A DNA stretch of 15,628 nt from Gallionella sp. UBA6045 (GTDB lineage Bacteria > Pseudomonadota > Gammaproteobacteria > Burkholderiales > Gallionellaceae). The DNA lies in contig DIYV01000098.1 of the NCBI GenBank assembly GCA_002429165.1, positions 1 through 15,628 on the forward strand. Direction: 5' to 3'. Numbering within the stretch: position 1 is the first letter of the stretch; every line of letters begins with the position of its first letter. Under the pieces are notes generated by a model that saw only the letters and a list, made by a program, of their open reading frames with translations, did not search any database and was not told the DNA's origin. Of this stretch, positions 6,477 to 14,094 are shown piece after piece. Both the position numbers and the translations under genes were made by a program.

Positions 6477-7832
6477 TTACGCACGGCGGCGTTTCCACCA
6501 CAGATAACCTCCCGCACCCGCCAGCAACAGCGGCAGACCCAGCAGAAAGATACCGCTGATGATTCCGAGCTGCGTTTTGCTTAACTCCAGTTTGCTGTCC
6601 TTTGCGGGACGCAATTTCTGCGTGATGAGATGTTCCTCCCCGGCAAGCCAGTTCACCATGTTCAGGCCCAGGTCCACGTTGCCGCCGTTGCCGGCGAAGC
6701 TGTTGGAGAGGAACTCGCCGTTGCCGACCACCACGATGCGCTGCTCCCTGTTATTGATATTGCGTTGCAATGCCATTGCGATGACAACAGGGCCGGGGGT
6801 GTCACGTTGTTTATCGAAGTGCAGTTGCGCTTTGCCTTTCGGCACTATTCGGCTCACCCAGCCGCGCGGGGCGACTTCCACCAAAACGTGGTGTTGCCAG
6901 TCCTGGTTTTCATTCCAGAGCAGCGGTCGTGCCGAAGGGAATGCGGTGGTCAGATCGAAATGGCGTGTGATTGCGTGGGGCGGATAGTCGGCACCCAGCG
7001 ACCAGTCGGCCGGAACGTTCATCTCGATCGCGGCCGGGTCGATCACGATGCCGGGCGGGAGCTGCAGGTCGAGCTTTTCGGCGAGGGGTTCCAGTCCGCG
7101 CAGGGGACCGGCATCAACCAGCCAGAGCAGATTGCCGCCACGGTCGACATAGCGCAGCAGCTTGTCCACCTCGCCGGGCATCACATCGACCTGCGGCTGG
7201 GTGATCACCAGCACGCTGACATTGTTCGGCACATCCTGCGCCAACGCCAGATTGAGGCTGCCGAGATGAAAACCGCTTTGTTTGAGCTTGGCGCCGAACA
7301 ACGAACCGAGGTCGAAGTTGGCGATACCGTCCAGTTTGGGTTCGCCGTGCCCGTCCAGATACATCACGGTTTCATCGCGGGTATGCGCCAGGCGCAGCAA
7401 AGTGCCGGTGACGATCTGTTCGTTGATCTTGGTCAGGTGTTCGCTGCGTCCGGCGTACTCGATCACCATTTCGCCGTTGAAGCGGATTTGTGCGGCGCGG
7501 GCTTTTTCGGTTTCTCTTGAAGGGTCGACGAAGACCAGATTGATATCGGGCTTGTAGCGCTGATAGAGCGACAGGAAATCGCGAATGATCTTGCGCACGT
7601 CGCCCAGGCGCGCATCCTGTTCGGTGGCATACACGGTGATATTCACCGGGCCGTCCATCTGTTTTAGGACCTCGATACTGTCGGGTTCCAGACTGTTGAT
7701 GGTGTTGTAGGTGACATCGCGCTGCACGTGGTGGCGTGTGGCGAGATAACCCAGGCCGGTTGCAATACTGATTAGAACAACCGCAAACAGCAGGTTGCGG
7801 AACGCGTGGGCATTGAGAATTTTACGCAGCAT
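6477..7832 (-). CDS. GldG-like ABC transporter auxiliary protein
   Basis: A 451-residue protein with one membrane segment near the N-terminus (about 12-31) and one at the C-terminus (about 421-446) followed by the positive tail KRRRA. The roughly 390 residues between should lie outside the cytoplasm. The start of that domain, with NTINSLEPDSIEVLKQMDGPVNITVYA (43-69), is typical of the ABC_transp_aux/GldG family, as is the DGHGEPKL segment in the middle. In Bacteroidetes GldG works with GldF and GldA in gliding; in proteobacteria the same trio has no settled substrate. It starts three bases after the permease stop codon, so the genes form one operon. A ribosome site (GGGTGA) is inside the end of the permease gene. 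Its 3' end is followed by the dispersed repeat. Confidence 0.88.
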   Translation of the reverse strand: MLRKILNAHAFRNLLFAVVLISIATGLGYLATRHHVQRDVTYNTINSLEPDSIEVLKQMDGPVNITVYATEQDARLGDVRKIIRDFLSLYQRYKPDINLVFVDPSRETEKARAAQIRFNGEMVIEYAGRSEHLTKINEQIVTGTLLRLAHTRDETVMYLDGHGEPKLDGIANFDLGSLFGAKLKQSGFHLGSLNLALAQDVPNNVSVLVITQPQVDVMPGEVDKLLRYVDRGGNLLWLVDAGPLRGLEPLAEKLDLQLPPGIVIDPAAIEMNVPADWSLGADYPPHAITRHFDLTTAFPSARPLLWNENQDWQHHVLVEVAPRGWVSRIVPKGKAQLHFDKQRDTPGPVVIAMALQRNINNREQRIVVVGNGEFLSNSFAGNGGNVDLGLNMVNWLAGEEHLITQKLRPAKDSKLELSKTQLGIISGIFLLGLPLLLAGAGGYLWWKRRRA

Positions 7833-7835
7833 GTT

Positions 7836-8579
7836 TCACCCGGAGACGCGGTTGTTGTGCAGGCGCCTGATCGCCAGCAACAGGAACACGGTTGTGAACA
7901 AAACAAAGAATGCCGCATCGCTGCTGTCGAGCAGTCCGTCGTTGAAATTCTGAAAGTGATGAAGCGGCGAGATGGAATGCCAGGGAGAATTTTCAGCTGC
8001 CGCGCCGATGTCTGCCAGCCACAAACCGAGCAGTACCGCCAGCGCGCCGATGGCGGCGATGATCGGCTGTGCGGTGAGCGCGGAAATATACAGCCCCAGC
8101 GCGATATAACTGGCGGTGAGCAACAGCAGGCCCAGGATATTGCTCAACAGCAAGCCGTGGTCGAGTGCTGTACCGAGTGCCAGGCTATACAGCATCAGCA
8201 CCACACCGGTCATCAACACAACCAGAAAGATAAGCAAACCCAGAAATTTTCCGACCACGATATGCAGGTCGGACAGCGGAGCCGAAAGCAGCAGTGAAAG
8301 TGTCTGGTTGCGGCGTTCCTCGGCGATCAGGCGCATGGTGAACAGCGGCACCAGCATCATCAGCAGCAGCGCGACCGTGTTGAACATCGGTGCCGCGACC
8401 GTGTTCGTCACCCCCGGCGGATTGGCGAGCTGGGCAAGCTGCGGCTGTATTCCGAGGAATGCTTCCAGCCGCGCCAGAAAGAACCACGCGAAAATGAATT
8501 GCAGTGCCGCCAGGATGAACCAGGTAGACGGCATGGCAAACAGGCTGCGCAGTTCGCGCATGGCGAGCAGGCGGATCAT
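7836..8579 (-). CDS. ABC-2 type transporter permease (GldF-like)
   Basis: A 247-residue integral membrane protein with six predicted membrane segments at about 18-36, 60-83, 108-136, 143-167, 171-190 and 220-237. The motif EERRNQTLSLLLSAPLSD (87-104) between segments 2 and 3 is the conserved cytosolic coupling region of ABC-2 permeases. Its ATG overlaps the TGA of the ATPase gene as ATGA, a sign of translational coupling, and the GldG-like gene follows after three bases. Together the three genes encode an ATP-driven membrane system. The transported substrate cannot be inferred; no biosynthetic genes lie nearby. Confidence 0.92.
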   Translation of the reverse strand: MIRLLAMRELRSLFAMPSTWFILAALQFIFAWFFLARLEAFLGIQPQLAQLANPPGVTNTVAAPMFNTVALLLMMLVPLFTMRLIAEERRNQTLSLLLSAPLSDLHIVVGKFLGLLIFLVVLMTGVVLMLYSLALGTALDHGLLLSNILGLLLLTASYIALGLYISALTAQPIIAAIGALAVLLGLWLADIGAAAENSPWHSISPLHHFQNFNDGLLDSSDAAFFVLFTTVFLLLAIRRLHNNRVSG

Positions 8580-9550
8580 TGTTTCTCTTCCATTACGGCC
8601 GTTTCCGCATCGGTGATCCTGACGAACACGTCTTCCAGCGTGGCCTGCAGCGGCGTGAGCTGCTCCAGTTGCCAGCCCTGCTGCTCTGCCAGGGTAAGCA
8701 GCGCGGCTTTGGGATTTTGATCCGCGCCGTGCAACACGCGGAACTGCGTGGCTGAAAGTTGCTCGACGTGGCTGATGCCGGCGATGCCTTCCAGCACGCT
8801 CATCGGCGGCGGGTTGTGCAGGCCGATGATGAAGCCGGATACGCTGCCGTGTTGCTGCATGTGTGCGCTGGTGTCGCCATAGATCAATTTGCCGCGCTGC
8901 ATGATTTCGACGCGATCGCAGACGCTCTCCACTTCGCTGAGCAGATGCGTGGAGAGGATCACGCTGTGGCTATCGCCCAATTCGCGGATGAGTGAACGAA
9001 TATCGCGGATTTGCGCGGGATCGAGACCGACGGTGGGTTCATCCAGCACGATCACGGCGGGGCGATGGATGATGGCCTGCGCGATGCCGACGCGTTGCTG
9101 GTAACCCCTGGACAGGGTACCGATAATTTTTTTGCCGGCCGCTTCCAGACCGCAGCGTTGCAAGGCCTGCGCCAGCGCTACGGGGACATCCGCAGCCTTC
9201 ATGCCGCGCAAGCGCGCAGCAAATGTCAGGTAATCGTTCACGCTGAGTTCGCGGTATAGCGGCGGGGATTCGGGGAGGTAACCGAGGTGCGCTTTCGCCA
9301 GCACGGGCTTGCGCAACAGGCTGATGCCGCAGATTTCGATGCTGCATTCATCTTTTTCGGCGTTGTCCGGCAGCAAACAGCCGGTCAGCATTTGCAGCGT
9401 GGTGGTTTTTCCCGCGCCGTTGTGTCCGAGCAAGCCCAGCACTTCTCCGCGCTTCAGTTCCAGCGACACGTTATGAACGGCCCGGAGTTTGCCGAAGCGG
9501 CGCGTCAGATTGCGTGCGGAAAGCGTTATTTCGGGGGTGATGTTTGGCAA
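8576..9550 (-). CDS. ABC transporter ATP-binding protein (GldA-like)
   Basis: A 324-residue cytosolic ATPase. Walker A GHNGAGKTT is at 42-50, the YLPE segment in the Q-loop region at 91-94, the signature LSRGYQQR at 146-153, Walker B VIVLDEP at 166-172, and the switch histidine at 202 (STHLLSEVE). About 80 residues after the ABC domain form the C-terminal extension common in ABC-2 exporters. The stated start is a TTG codon with no clear ribosome site. No ATG or GTG lies in frame between the start of homology and the divergent promoter region, so the start is uncertain by a few codons. It is the first gene of the ABC operon and is divergent from the TPR lipoprotein gene. Confidence 0.92.
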   Translation of the reverse strand: MPNITPEITLSARNLTRRFGKLRAVHNVSLELKRGEVLGLLGHNGAGKTTTLQMLTGCLLPDNAEKDECSIEICGISLLRKPVLAKAHLGYLPESPPLYRELSVNDYLTFAARLRGMKAADVPVALAQALQRCGLEAAGKKIIGTLSRGYQQRVGIAQAIIHRPAVIVLDEPTVGLDPAQIRDIRSLIRELGDSHSVILSTHLLSEVESVCDRVEIMQRGKLIYGDTSAHMQQHGSVSGFIIGLHNPPPMSVLEGIAGISHVEQLSATQFRVLHGADQNPKAALLTLAEQQGWQLEQLTPLQATLEDVFVRITDAETAVMEEKQ

Positions 9551-9569
9551 AGTCGAGTGGCCGCAATGG

Positions 9570-9599
9570 TTGTGAATTTGGTTAAATATAACCTATTAT
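9570..9599 (+). promoter_or_regulatory. Probable sigma-70 promoter for TPR-lolB-ispE
   Basis: TTGTGA at 9570-9575 and TATTAT at 9594-9599 are separated by 18 bases, a fair match to -35 and -10 consensus. They lie in the short divergent region between the ABC operon and the TPR gene. A small dyad GGTTA-AATA-TAACC (9580-9593) sits in the spacer and could be a protein-binding site. If correct, transcription starts near 9606, which excludes the in-frame ATG at 9598 as a start and supports 9628. Confidence 0.5.
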
Positions 9600-9627
9600 G
9601 TGCACCCACATCAAAAGCAGCATTGTC

Positions 9628-11397
9628 ATGACCAAGTTCAAACACATCCTTGTCGGCAGTTTGCTGCTCACCGCTTGTGCGCATACCCCAGTGAATCAGG
9701 CAGTGCAACCGGATGCCGGGGATCAGACCGCGCAGACGGAGCCGTCTGTGCAAACCGAACCCCTGGCAGAAGCACCCCCCGCAGAAACGCCTCCGGTGTT
9801 GCCCAGCGTCAAGTTGAGCAGCGATTTGCTATATGAATACCTGCTATCCGAAGTCGCCAGCCAGCGCGGCAACGACACCGTCGCCGTCGAAGGCAGTCTG
9901 GATTTGGCAAAAAAAACCCGCGATCCTCGCCTCGCCATGCGCGCCGCAAAATTGGCGCTTCAATTCGGCCAGTTTGACAGTGCTATCGGGGCACTCAAGC
10001 TTTGGCGCGATACGGACCCCTCCTCTATCCTGGCGAGACGCATGCTTTCCTCGGTATTGTTGCGCAGCGGCAAACTTGACGAAGCACGCGATGAATTCGC
10101 CAACCTGTTAAAGGCCGACGAAAGTCATAGCGCGCAGAACTTTATCCAGATTTATCAAATGTTGGCCACCTATCCCGACCAGGCGGCGGCGCTGAAGTTG
10201 ATGCGCGACCTTGCCCAGCCATATCCGCGCGTGGCTGAAGCTCATTGGGCTGTGGCACAATTGGCGCAAGCATCCGGCGACATGGAACTTGCATTACATG
10301 AGGCGGAACAGGCACGCAGCCTGCGTCCGGAGTGGAATATGGCGGTGTCGCTTGAAGCGTTATTGTTGCAGAAAAACAATCCGCAGCAGGGATTGGATAT
10401 GTTGCGCAGCTATTTGGCCAGCTATCCCGATGAGCATGAAATCCGCTTGCAGTACGCGCGTGAATTGCTTGATCAAAAGCAATTCAAACTGGCGCGGGAA
10501 CAATTCCGCTACATGGCGGACAAGAATCCCGACAATCCGGAGTTTGCCTATGCCATCGCACTGATCTCGCTGCAACTGAACGATTTCAAAAATGCCGAGA
10601 TAGAACTCAAACAGGCGCTCAGCAAGGGCAAAAAGGATCAGGATACGGTGCAGTATTATCTCGGACAGTTGAGCGAGGCAAAAAACAATGATGACGAAGC
10701 GATTGCCCACTATCGTCAGGTCAAGAATGGCGAGTTTCTGGTGCCGGCGCAAATCCGCACCGCATATTTGCTGAGCAAGCACGGCCAACTGGCCGAAGCC
10801 CGCCAGATTTTGCATGAGGTTCAGACCACCGACAATGAACAGCGCGCGAAACTGGCGATGATCGAGGCGCAGCTATTGCGCGAGGCCAATCAATTCGACG
10901 AGGCGTATCGGGTGTTGAATCAAGCCCTGGAAAAGCTGCCCAACGATATCGATCTGCTTTACGAAACCGCGATGATGGCCGACAAGATCGGCAAACCCGG
11001 CGTGTTCGAGGAATTGATGCGCAAGCTGATCAAAATCAAGCCCGATCACGCGCAAGCATACAATGCGCTGGGCTACGGCATGCTGGAACGCAACGAGCGC
11101 ATTCCGGAAGCAATGAAGCTGGTGGAAAAAGCGCTGCAGCTTGCGCCCAATGATGCCTCCATCATGGACAGCGTGGGCTGGGGCTACTATCGCAGCGGCA
11201 AGCTGGATGAGAGCGTGAAGATGTTGCGGCGCGCATACGCCGGCAATGCCAATCCCGAGATAGCTGCGCATCTGGGCGAAGTGCTGTGGGTACGCGGCGA
11301 CAAAGCGGAAGCCAGAAAGATCTGGCGGGAAAGCCTGAAGGAAAATCCCGGCAATGAGCCACTGCTGACAGTGATGAAAAAATTCGATCCACAATGA
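9628..11397 (+). CDS. Tetratricopeptide-repeat lipoprotein
   Basis: A 589-residue protein with a lipoprotein signal (hydrophobic 7-16, lipobox LTAC, lipidated Cys17). After a Pro/Glu/Gln-rich linker of about 45 residues, the rest is helical TPR-like repeats. Recognisable copies include SGKLDEARDEFANLL, KQFKLAREQFRYM, NDDEAIAHYRQV, NQFDEAYRVLNQALEKLP, NERIPEAMKLVEKALQLAP and SGKLDESVKMLRRAY. TPR arrays bind other proteins, so this is probably an envelope-anchored scaffold. Similar proteins often precede lolB in betaproteobacteria; the exact role is not established from sequence. An in-frame ATG at 9598 would add ten residues before the signal peptide and overlaps the likely -10 box, so 9628 is chosen. 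It overlaps lolB by four bases (ATGA). Confidence 0.9.
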   Translation: MTKFKHILVGSLLLTACAHTPVNQAVQPDAGDQTAQTEPSVQTEPLAEAPPAETPPVLPSVKLSSDLLYEYLLSEVASQRGNDTVAVEGSLDLAKKTRDPRLAMRAAKLALQFGQFDSAIGALKLWRDTDPSSILARRMLSSVLLRSGKLDEARDEFANLLKADESHSAQNFIQIYQMLATYPDQAAALKLMRDLAQPYPRVAEAHWAVAQLAQASGDMELALHEAEQARSLRPEWNMAVSLEALLLQKNNPQQGLDMLRSYLASYPDEHEIRLQYARELLDQKQFKLAREQFRYMADKNPDNPEFAYAIALISLQLNDFKNAEIELKQALSKGKKDQDTVQYYLGQLSEAKNNDDEAIAHYRQVKNGEFLVPAQIRTAYLLSKHGQLAEARQILHEVQTTDNEQRAKLAMIEAQLLREANQFDEAYRVLNQALEKLPNDIDLLYETAMMADKIGKPGVFEELMRKLIKIKPDHAQAYNALGYGMLERNERIPEAMKLVEKALQLAPNDASIMDSVGWGYYRSGKLDESVKMLRRAYAGNANPEIAAHLGEVLWVRGDKAEARKIWRESLKENPGNEPLLTVMKKFDPQ

Positions 11398-11957
11398 TGC
11401 GGCGTCTGTTTTTTTTGGGTTTGTTCCTGTTAAGCGGCTGCGCACAATTAGCGCCTGCTCCGGCGCCGGATGTGCGCCCCGCGCATCTGGAATCCGCCCC
11501 GTTTGCAATGAACGGACGGATTTCGGTCGATCATTATGGCGAGCGGCATTCCGCAGGGCTGCACTGGACACATCGCGGGCAATCCGATGAAGTTCTGTTG
11601 CTGACCCCGCTAGGACAAACCGCTGTGCGCGTTTATCGCAACAACATTAACGCAACGCTGGATGACGGCGACAAACACTACCAGGCCGACAATGCAGACG
11701 CGCTGATGGAAAAGGTTTTGGGCTGGCATTTGCCACTGCGCGGCCTGCACCAATGGGTGCTGGGACTACCGGATACCGGCAGTCCTGTGCAAATCAAACG
11801 TGACAGCAAGGGCCGAATCAGCGAGTTGGCCCAGAATGACTGGGAAGTGCGCTACTTGCGCTATGCCCCGGACGGTTTACCGGCACGGCTGCAGTTGAGC
11901 CATGAACACTTAAAGGTGCAATTGCTGATCGACGAGTGGCAATGGAATCCAAATTAA
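11394..11957 (+). CDS. lolB: Outer-membrane lipoprotein receptor LolB
   Basis: A 187-residue lipoprotein with signal peptide and lipobox LSGC (lipidated Cys16). LolB receives lipoproteins from the periplasmic carrier LolA and inserts them into the outer membrane. The LolB pattern is visible: FAMNGRISV (37-45), a WTHRG turn after the next strand, and DEVLLLTPLGQTAVRVY (65-81), the strand-loop-strand region that in E. coli carries the exposed hydrophobic leucine needed for insertion. Two tandem ATGs (11394 and 11397) are possible starts. The first overlaps the TPR stop as ATGA, so coupling is likely. Its 3' end overlaps ispE. Position between a TPR gene and ispE supports the call. Confidence 0.93.
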   Translation: MMRRLFFLGLFLLSGCAQLAPAPAPDVRPAHLESAPFAMNGRISVDHYGERHSAGLHWTHRGQSDEVLLLTPLGQTAVRVYRNNINATLDDGDKHYQADNADALMEKVLGWHLPLRGLHQWVLGLPDTGSPVQIKRDSKGRISELAQNDWEVRYLRYAPDGLPARLQLSHEHLKVQLLIDEWQWNPN

Positions 11958-12871
11958 AAAAGCCGTTGCCGCATAACTCAAGGATGGCGCAGCCATCATC
12001 AAGCCAGACTGCAGGAGCACAACTCACCTGCCCCGCCCCGGCAAAATTGAATCTGTTCCTGCATGTCACGGGACGCAGGCCTGACGGCTACCATTTGCTG
12101 CAAACCCTGTTTCGCTTCATCGATCTGCACGACACACTGCATTTCAGCCTGCGCGAAGACGGTGCAATACGGCGTACCAATACCCTTGAAGGCATACCGG
12201 AAGAGCAGGATCTGTGCGTGCAAGCGGCGCGTCTGCTGCAAAGCGAAACCGGTTGCGGTCTGGGCGTAGACATCACGCTTGAGAAGCGTATCCCGATGGG
12301 CGGCGGCCTGGGCGGCGGCAGCTCGGATGCTGCAACCACACTGATTGCGCTGAGTCGCCTATGGTCATTGGGTTTGTCGCGTACACGCCTGATGCAACTC
12401 GGCCTGCGCCTGGGCGCGGATGTGCCGGTATTCATATTCGGTAAAAACGCGTTTGCCGAGGGCGTGGGTGAGCGTTTGCAAGCCTACCCTTTGCCTGACG
12501 CGTGGTATGTGGTGCTGTTCCCACCGGTACAGGTACCGACCGCACAGATTTTTGCACATCCAGAATTGACACGGAATGCGGTTTCCATCACAATGCGCGC
12601 CCTTTCGGAGCGGCAACTTTGCGACGAGCGGCAATTTCGCAACGATTTGCAGCCTGTGGTGTGCAACCTCTACCCGGAAGTGGCCCGTTATTTAGGTTGG
12701 CTCAATGGATTTGGCAAAGCAATGATGACCGGATCGGGAGCATGTGTATTCGCCGAGTTTACCAGTTGCAACCAGGCCGAGACAGTGATGAAACAGCTGC
12801 CGCCAGGGATGCACGGTGTGGTGGCGCAAGGTTTGGCAAGGCATCCGTTGCATGATTGGGTGCCTGATTGA
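11942..12871 (+). CDS. ispE: 4-diphosphocytidyl-2-C-methyl-D-erythritol kinase (IspE)
   Basis: A 309-residue GHMP kinase of the MEP isoprenoid pathway; it phosphorylates CDP-methylerythritol with ATP in the cytosol. CPAPAKLNLFLHVTGRRPDGYH (about 30-51) holds the catalytic lysine (Lys35). The glycine-rich ATP loop PMGGGLGGGSSDAA is at 118-131, the catalytic aspartate is in GADVPVF (Asp160), and MTGSGACVFAEF near the C-terminus is the third GHMP motif. The N-terminal extension of about 28 residues before CPAPAKLNL is longer than usual. Possible starts are GTG 11936, ATG 11942 and ATG 11984. I take 11942, which has GAG upstream and overlaps lolB by 16 bases; 11984 has AAGG too close to the ATG but cannot be excluded. 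Confidence 0.95.
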   Translation: MESKLKKPLPHNSRMAQPSSSQTAGAQLTCPAPAKLNLFLHVTGRRPDGYHLLQTLFRFIDLHDTLHFSLREDGAIRRTNTLEGIPEEQDLCVQAARLLQSETGCGLGVDITLEKRIPMGGGLGGGSSDAATTLIALSRLWSLGLSRTRLMQLGLRLGADVPVFIFGKNAFAEGVGERLQAYPLPDAWYVVLFPPVQVPTAQIFAHPELTRNAVSITMRALSERQLCDERQFRNDLQPVVCNLYPEVARYLGWLNGFGKAMMTGSGACVFAEFTSCNQAETVMKQLPPGMHGVVAQGLARHPLHDWVPD

Positions 12872-12898
12872 TGTAAGTATAAAAGTTTCAGGGTACTC

Positions 12899-12939
12899 CT
12901 AAAAATTCAGGGTTCGACCAGTGAAATCCGGATTTTTAG
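12899..12939 (+). other. Hairpin between ispE and tRNA-Gln
   Basis: CTAAAAAT at 12899-12906 and ATTTTTAG at 12932-12939 are perfect 8-bp inverted arms. Between them TCA and TGA can pair, and a small GG-TTCGA-CC hairpin fits inside. The 83-base gap between ispE and the tRNA also holds TTCAGGG twice. The run of T in the right arm could end ispE transcription, but it is not the usual GC stem plus U-tract. Alternatively it marks the promoter region of the tRNA-prs unit; no convincing -35/-10 was found. Confidence 0.4.
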
Positions 12940-12954
12940 ATGTGCCCTTGTTGA

Positions 12955-13029
12955 TGGGGAGTCGCCAAGTGGTAAGGCACTGGATTTTGATTCCAGCATT
13001 CGTAGGTTCGATCCCTACCTCCCCAGCCA
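12955..13029 (+). tRNA. tRNA-Gln, anticodon UUG
   Basis: A 75-base cloverleaf. The acceptor stem is TGGGGAG with CTCCCCA (seven pairs), the D stem GCC/GGC, and the anticodon stem CTGGA/TCCAG with loop TTTTGAT (anticodon TTG, reading CAA and by wobble CAG). The variable loop is CATTC and the T arm GTAGG-TTCGATC-CCTAC. The discriminator base is G, followed by an encoded CCA. UUG with this acceptor end is typical glutamine tRNA. It lies 34 bases upstream of prs on the same strand, so the two may share a transcript that needs 3' processing. Confidence 0.97.
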
Positions 13030-13063
13030 GTTTCAGAGTATTTCAATATATTGAGGGATTGAC

Positions 13064-14014
13064 GTGTCCTACGACAGCTTGATGGTGTTCACCGGCAATG
13101 CCAATCCTAAGCTCGCAGAATCGGTCGCGCGGTATCTGCACATACATCTGGGGCGTGCCACAGTAGGCCGTTTTTCAGATGGTGAAGTACAGGTCGAGCT
13201 GCTTGAGAACGTGCGCGGCAGGGATGTGTTCGTGCTGCAATCCACGTGCGCGCCGACCAATGACAACTTGATGGAAGTACTGGTGATGGTGGACGCGTTG
13301 AAACGTGCTTCAGCCGGACGTATCACCGCCGCGATGCCGTATTTTGGCTACGCGCGCCAGGATCGCCGCTTGCGCTCGGCGCGGGTCGCGATCACCGCCA
13401 AACTGGTGGCCGATATGCTCTCCAGTGCCGGCGTGGATCGCTTGTTGACGATGGATCTGCACTCCGACCAGATACAGGGCTTCTTCGATATCCCGGTGGA
13501 CAATATTTATGCCAGCCCGATCCTGTTGTCGGACGTGTGGAAACACGATTACCCGAATCTGATCGTGGTATCGCCGGACGTCGGGGGCGTGGTGCGTGCC
13601 CGCGCGCTGGCCAAGCAACTGGATGCGGACCTGGCGATCATTGACAAGCGCCGCCCCAAACCGGGCGTGGCAAAAGTAATGAATATCATCGGTGACGTGG
13701 CGGGCAGGACCTGTTTGATCATGGATGACATGGTGGATACCGCCAATACGCTGTGCGAAGCCGCCAACGCACTCAAGGAAAAAGGCGCGACGCGCGTATT
13801 GGCCTATTGTACCCATGCGGTATTGTCCGGCCCGGCGATCGAACGCATCGAAAATTCCGCGATGGATGAGCTGGTCATTACCGACACCATCCCGCTGAGC
13901 GAAGCAGCGCGCAACTGCAAGCGCATACGCCAGTTGAGCACGGCCGAATTGCTGGCGGAAACGATACGCCGCATCAATAACGAAGAGTCGGTGAGTTCGC
14001 TGTTCACCGAATAA
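13064..14014 (+). CDS. prs: Ribose-phosphate pyrophosphokinase (PRPP synthetase)
   Basis: A 316-residue enzyme that makes PRPP from ribose 5-phosphate and ATP, the precursor for purines, pyrimidines, histidine, tryptophan and NAD. The length is exactly that of the bacterial family. [13 protein letters not shown] (7-19) is the conserved N-terminus. The flexible catalytic loop [17 protein letters not shown] is at 97-113, where E. coli has V and P at the positions of L103 and A109. [12 protein letters not shown] is at 131-142 with the catalytic histidine 133. The PRPP-binding loop DDMVDTANT is at 221-229. It starts with GTG at 13064, preceded by GAGGG; the ATG at 13082 would remove conserved residues. 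It is located between tRNA-Gln and rplY, as in many betaproteobacteria. Confidence 0.97.
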   Translation: MSYDSLMVFTGNANPKLAESVARYLHIHLGRATVGRFSDGEVQVELLENVRGRDVFVLQSTCAPTNDNLMEVLVMVDALKRASAGRITAAMPYFGYARQDRRLRSARVAITAKLVADMLSSAGVDRLLTMDLHSDQIQGFFDIPVDNIYASPILLSDVWKHDYPNLIVVSPDVGGVVRARALAKQLDADLAIIDKRRPKPGVAKVMNIIGDVAGRTCLIMDDMVDTANTLCEAANALKEKGATRVLAYCTHAVLSGPAIERIENSAMDELVITDTIPLSEAARNCKRIRQLSTAELLAETIRRINNEESVSSLFTE

Positions 14015-14021
14015 ATTTTTG

Positions 14022-14044
14022 GCGGCAACCATGTTGGTTGCCGC
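14022..14044 (+). other. 9-bp hairpin in the prs-rplY gap
   Basis: GCGGCAACC (14022-14030) and GGTTGCCGC (14036-14044) are perfectly complementary around the loop ATGTT. No U-tract follows, so it is not a standard intrinsic terminator; a T-run precedes it instead. It lies 50 bases before the rplY start in the untranslated leader and could stabilise or process the prs-rplY transcript or serve a translation-control site. This role is inference. Confidence 0.55.
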
Positions 14045-14094
14045 AAATGTTGAATTGTCTGGTCGCGGACGATTCTGTTTTCTGGAGAAGTAAA

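Noticed and set aside
6630..7520. 296-residue plus-strand frame over the GldG-like gene
   Set aside because: Opposite-strand shadow of a gene whose operon packing and membrane segments are convincing; its own product has no recognisable motif.
9598..9627. Upstream ATG for the TPR lipoprotein
   Set aside because: It overlaps the probable -10 box and places ten polar residues before the signal peptide; 9628 gives a standard lipoprotein start.
10873..11571. 232-residue minus-strand frame across the TPR-lolB junction
   Set aside because: It spans two coupled real genes on the other strand and has no supporting feature.
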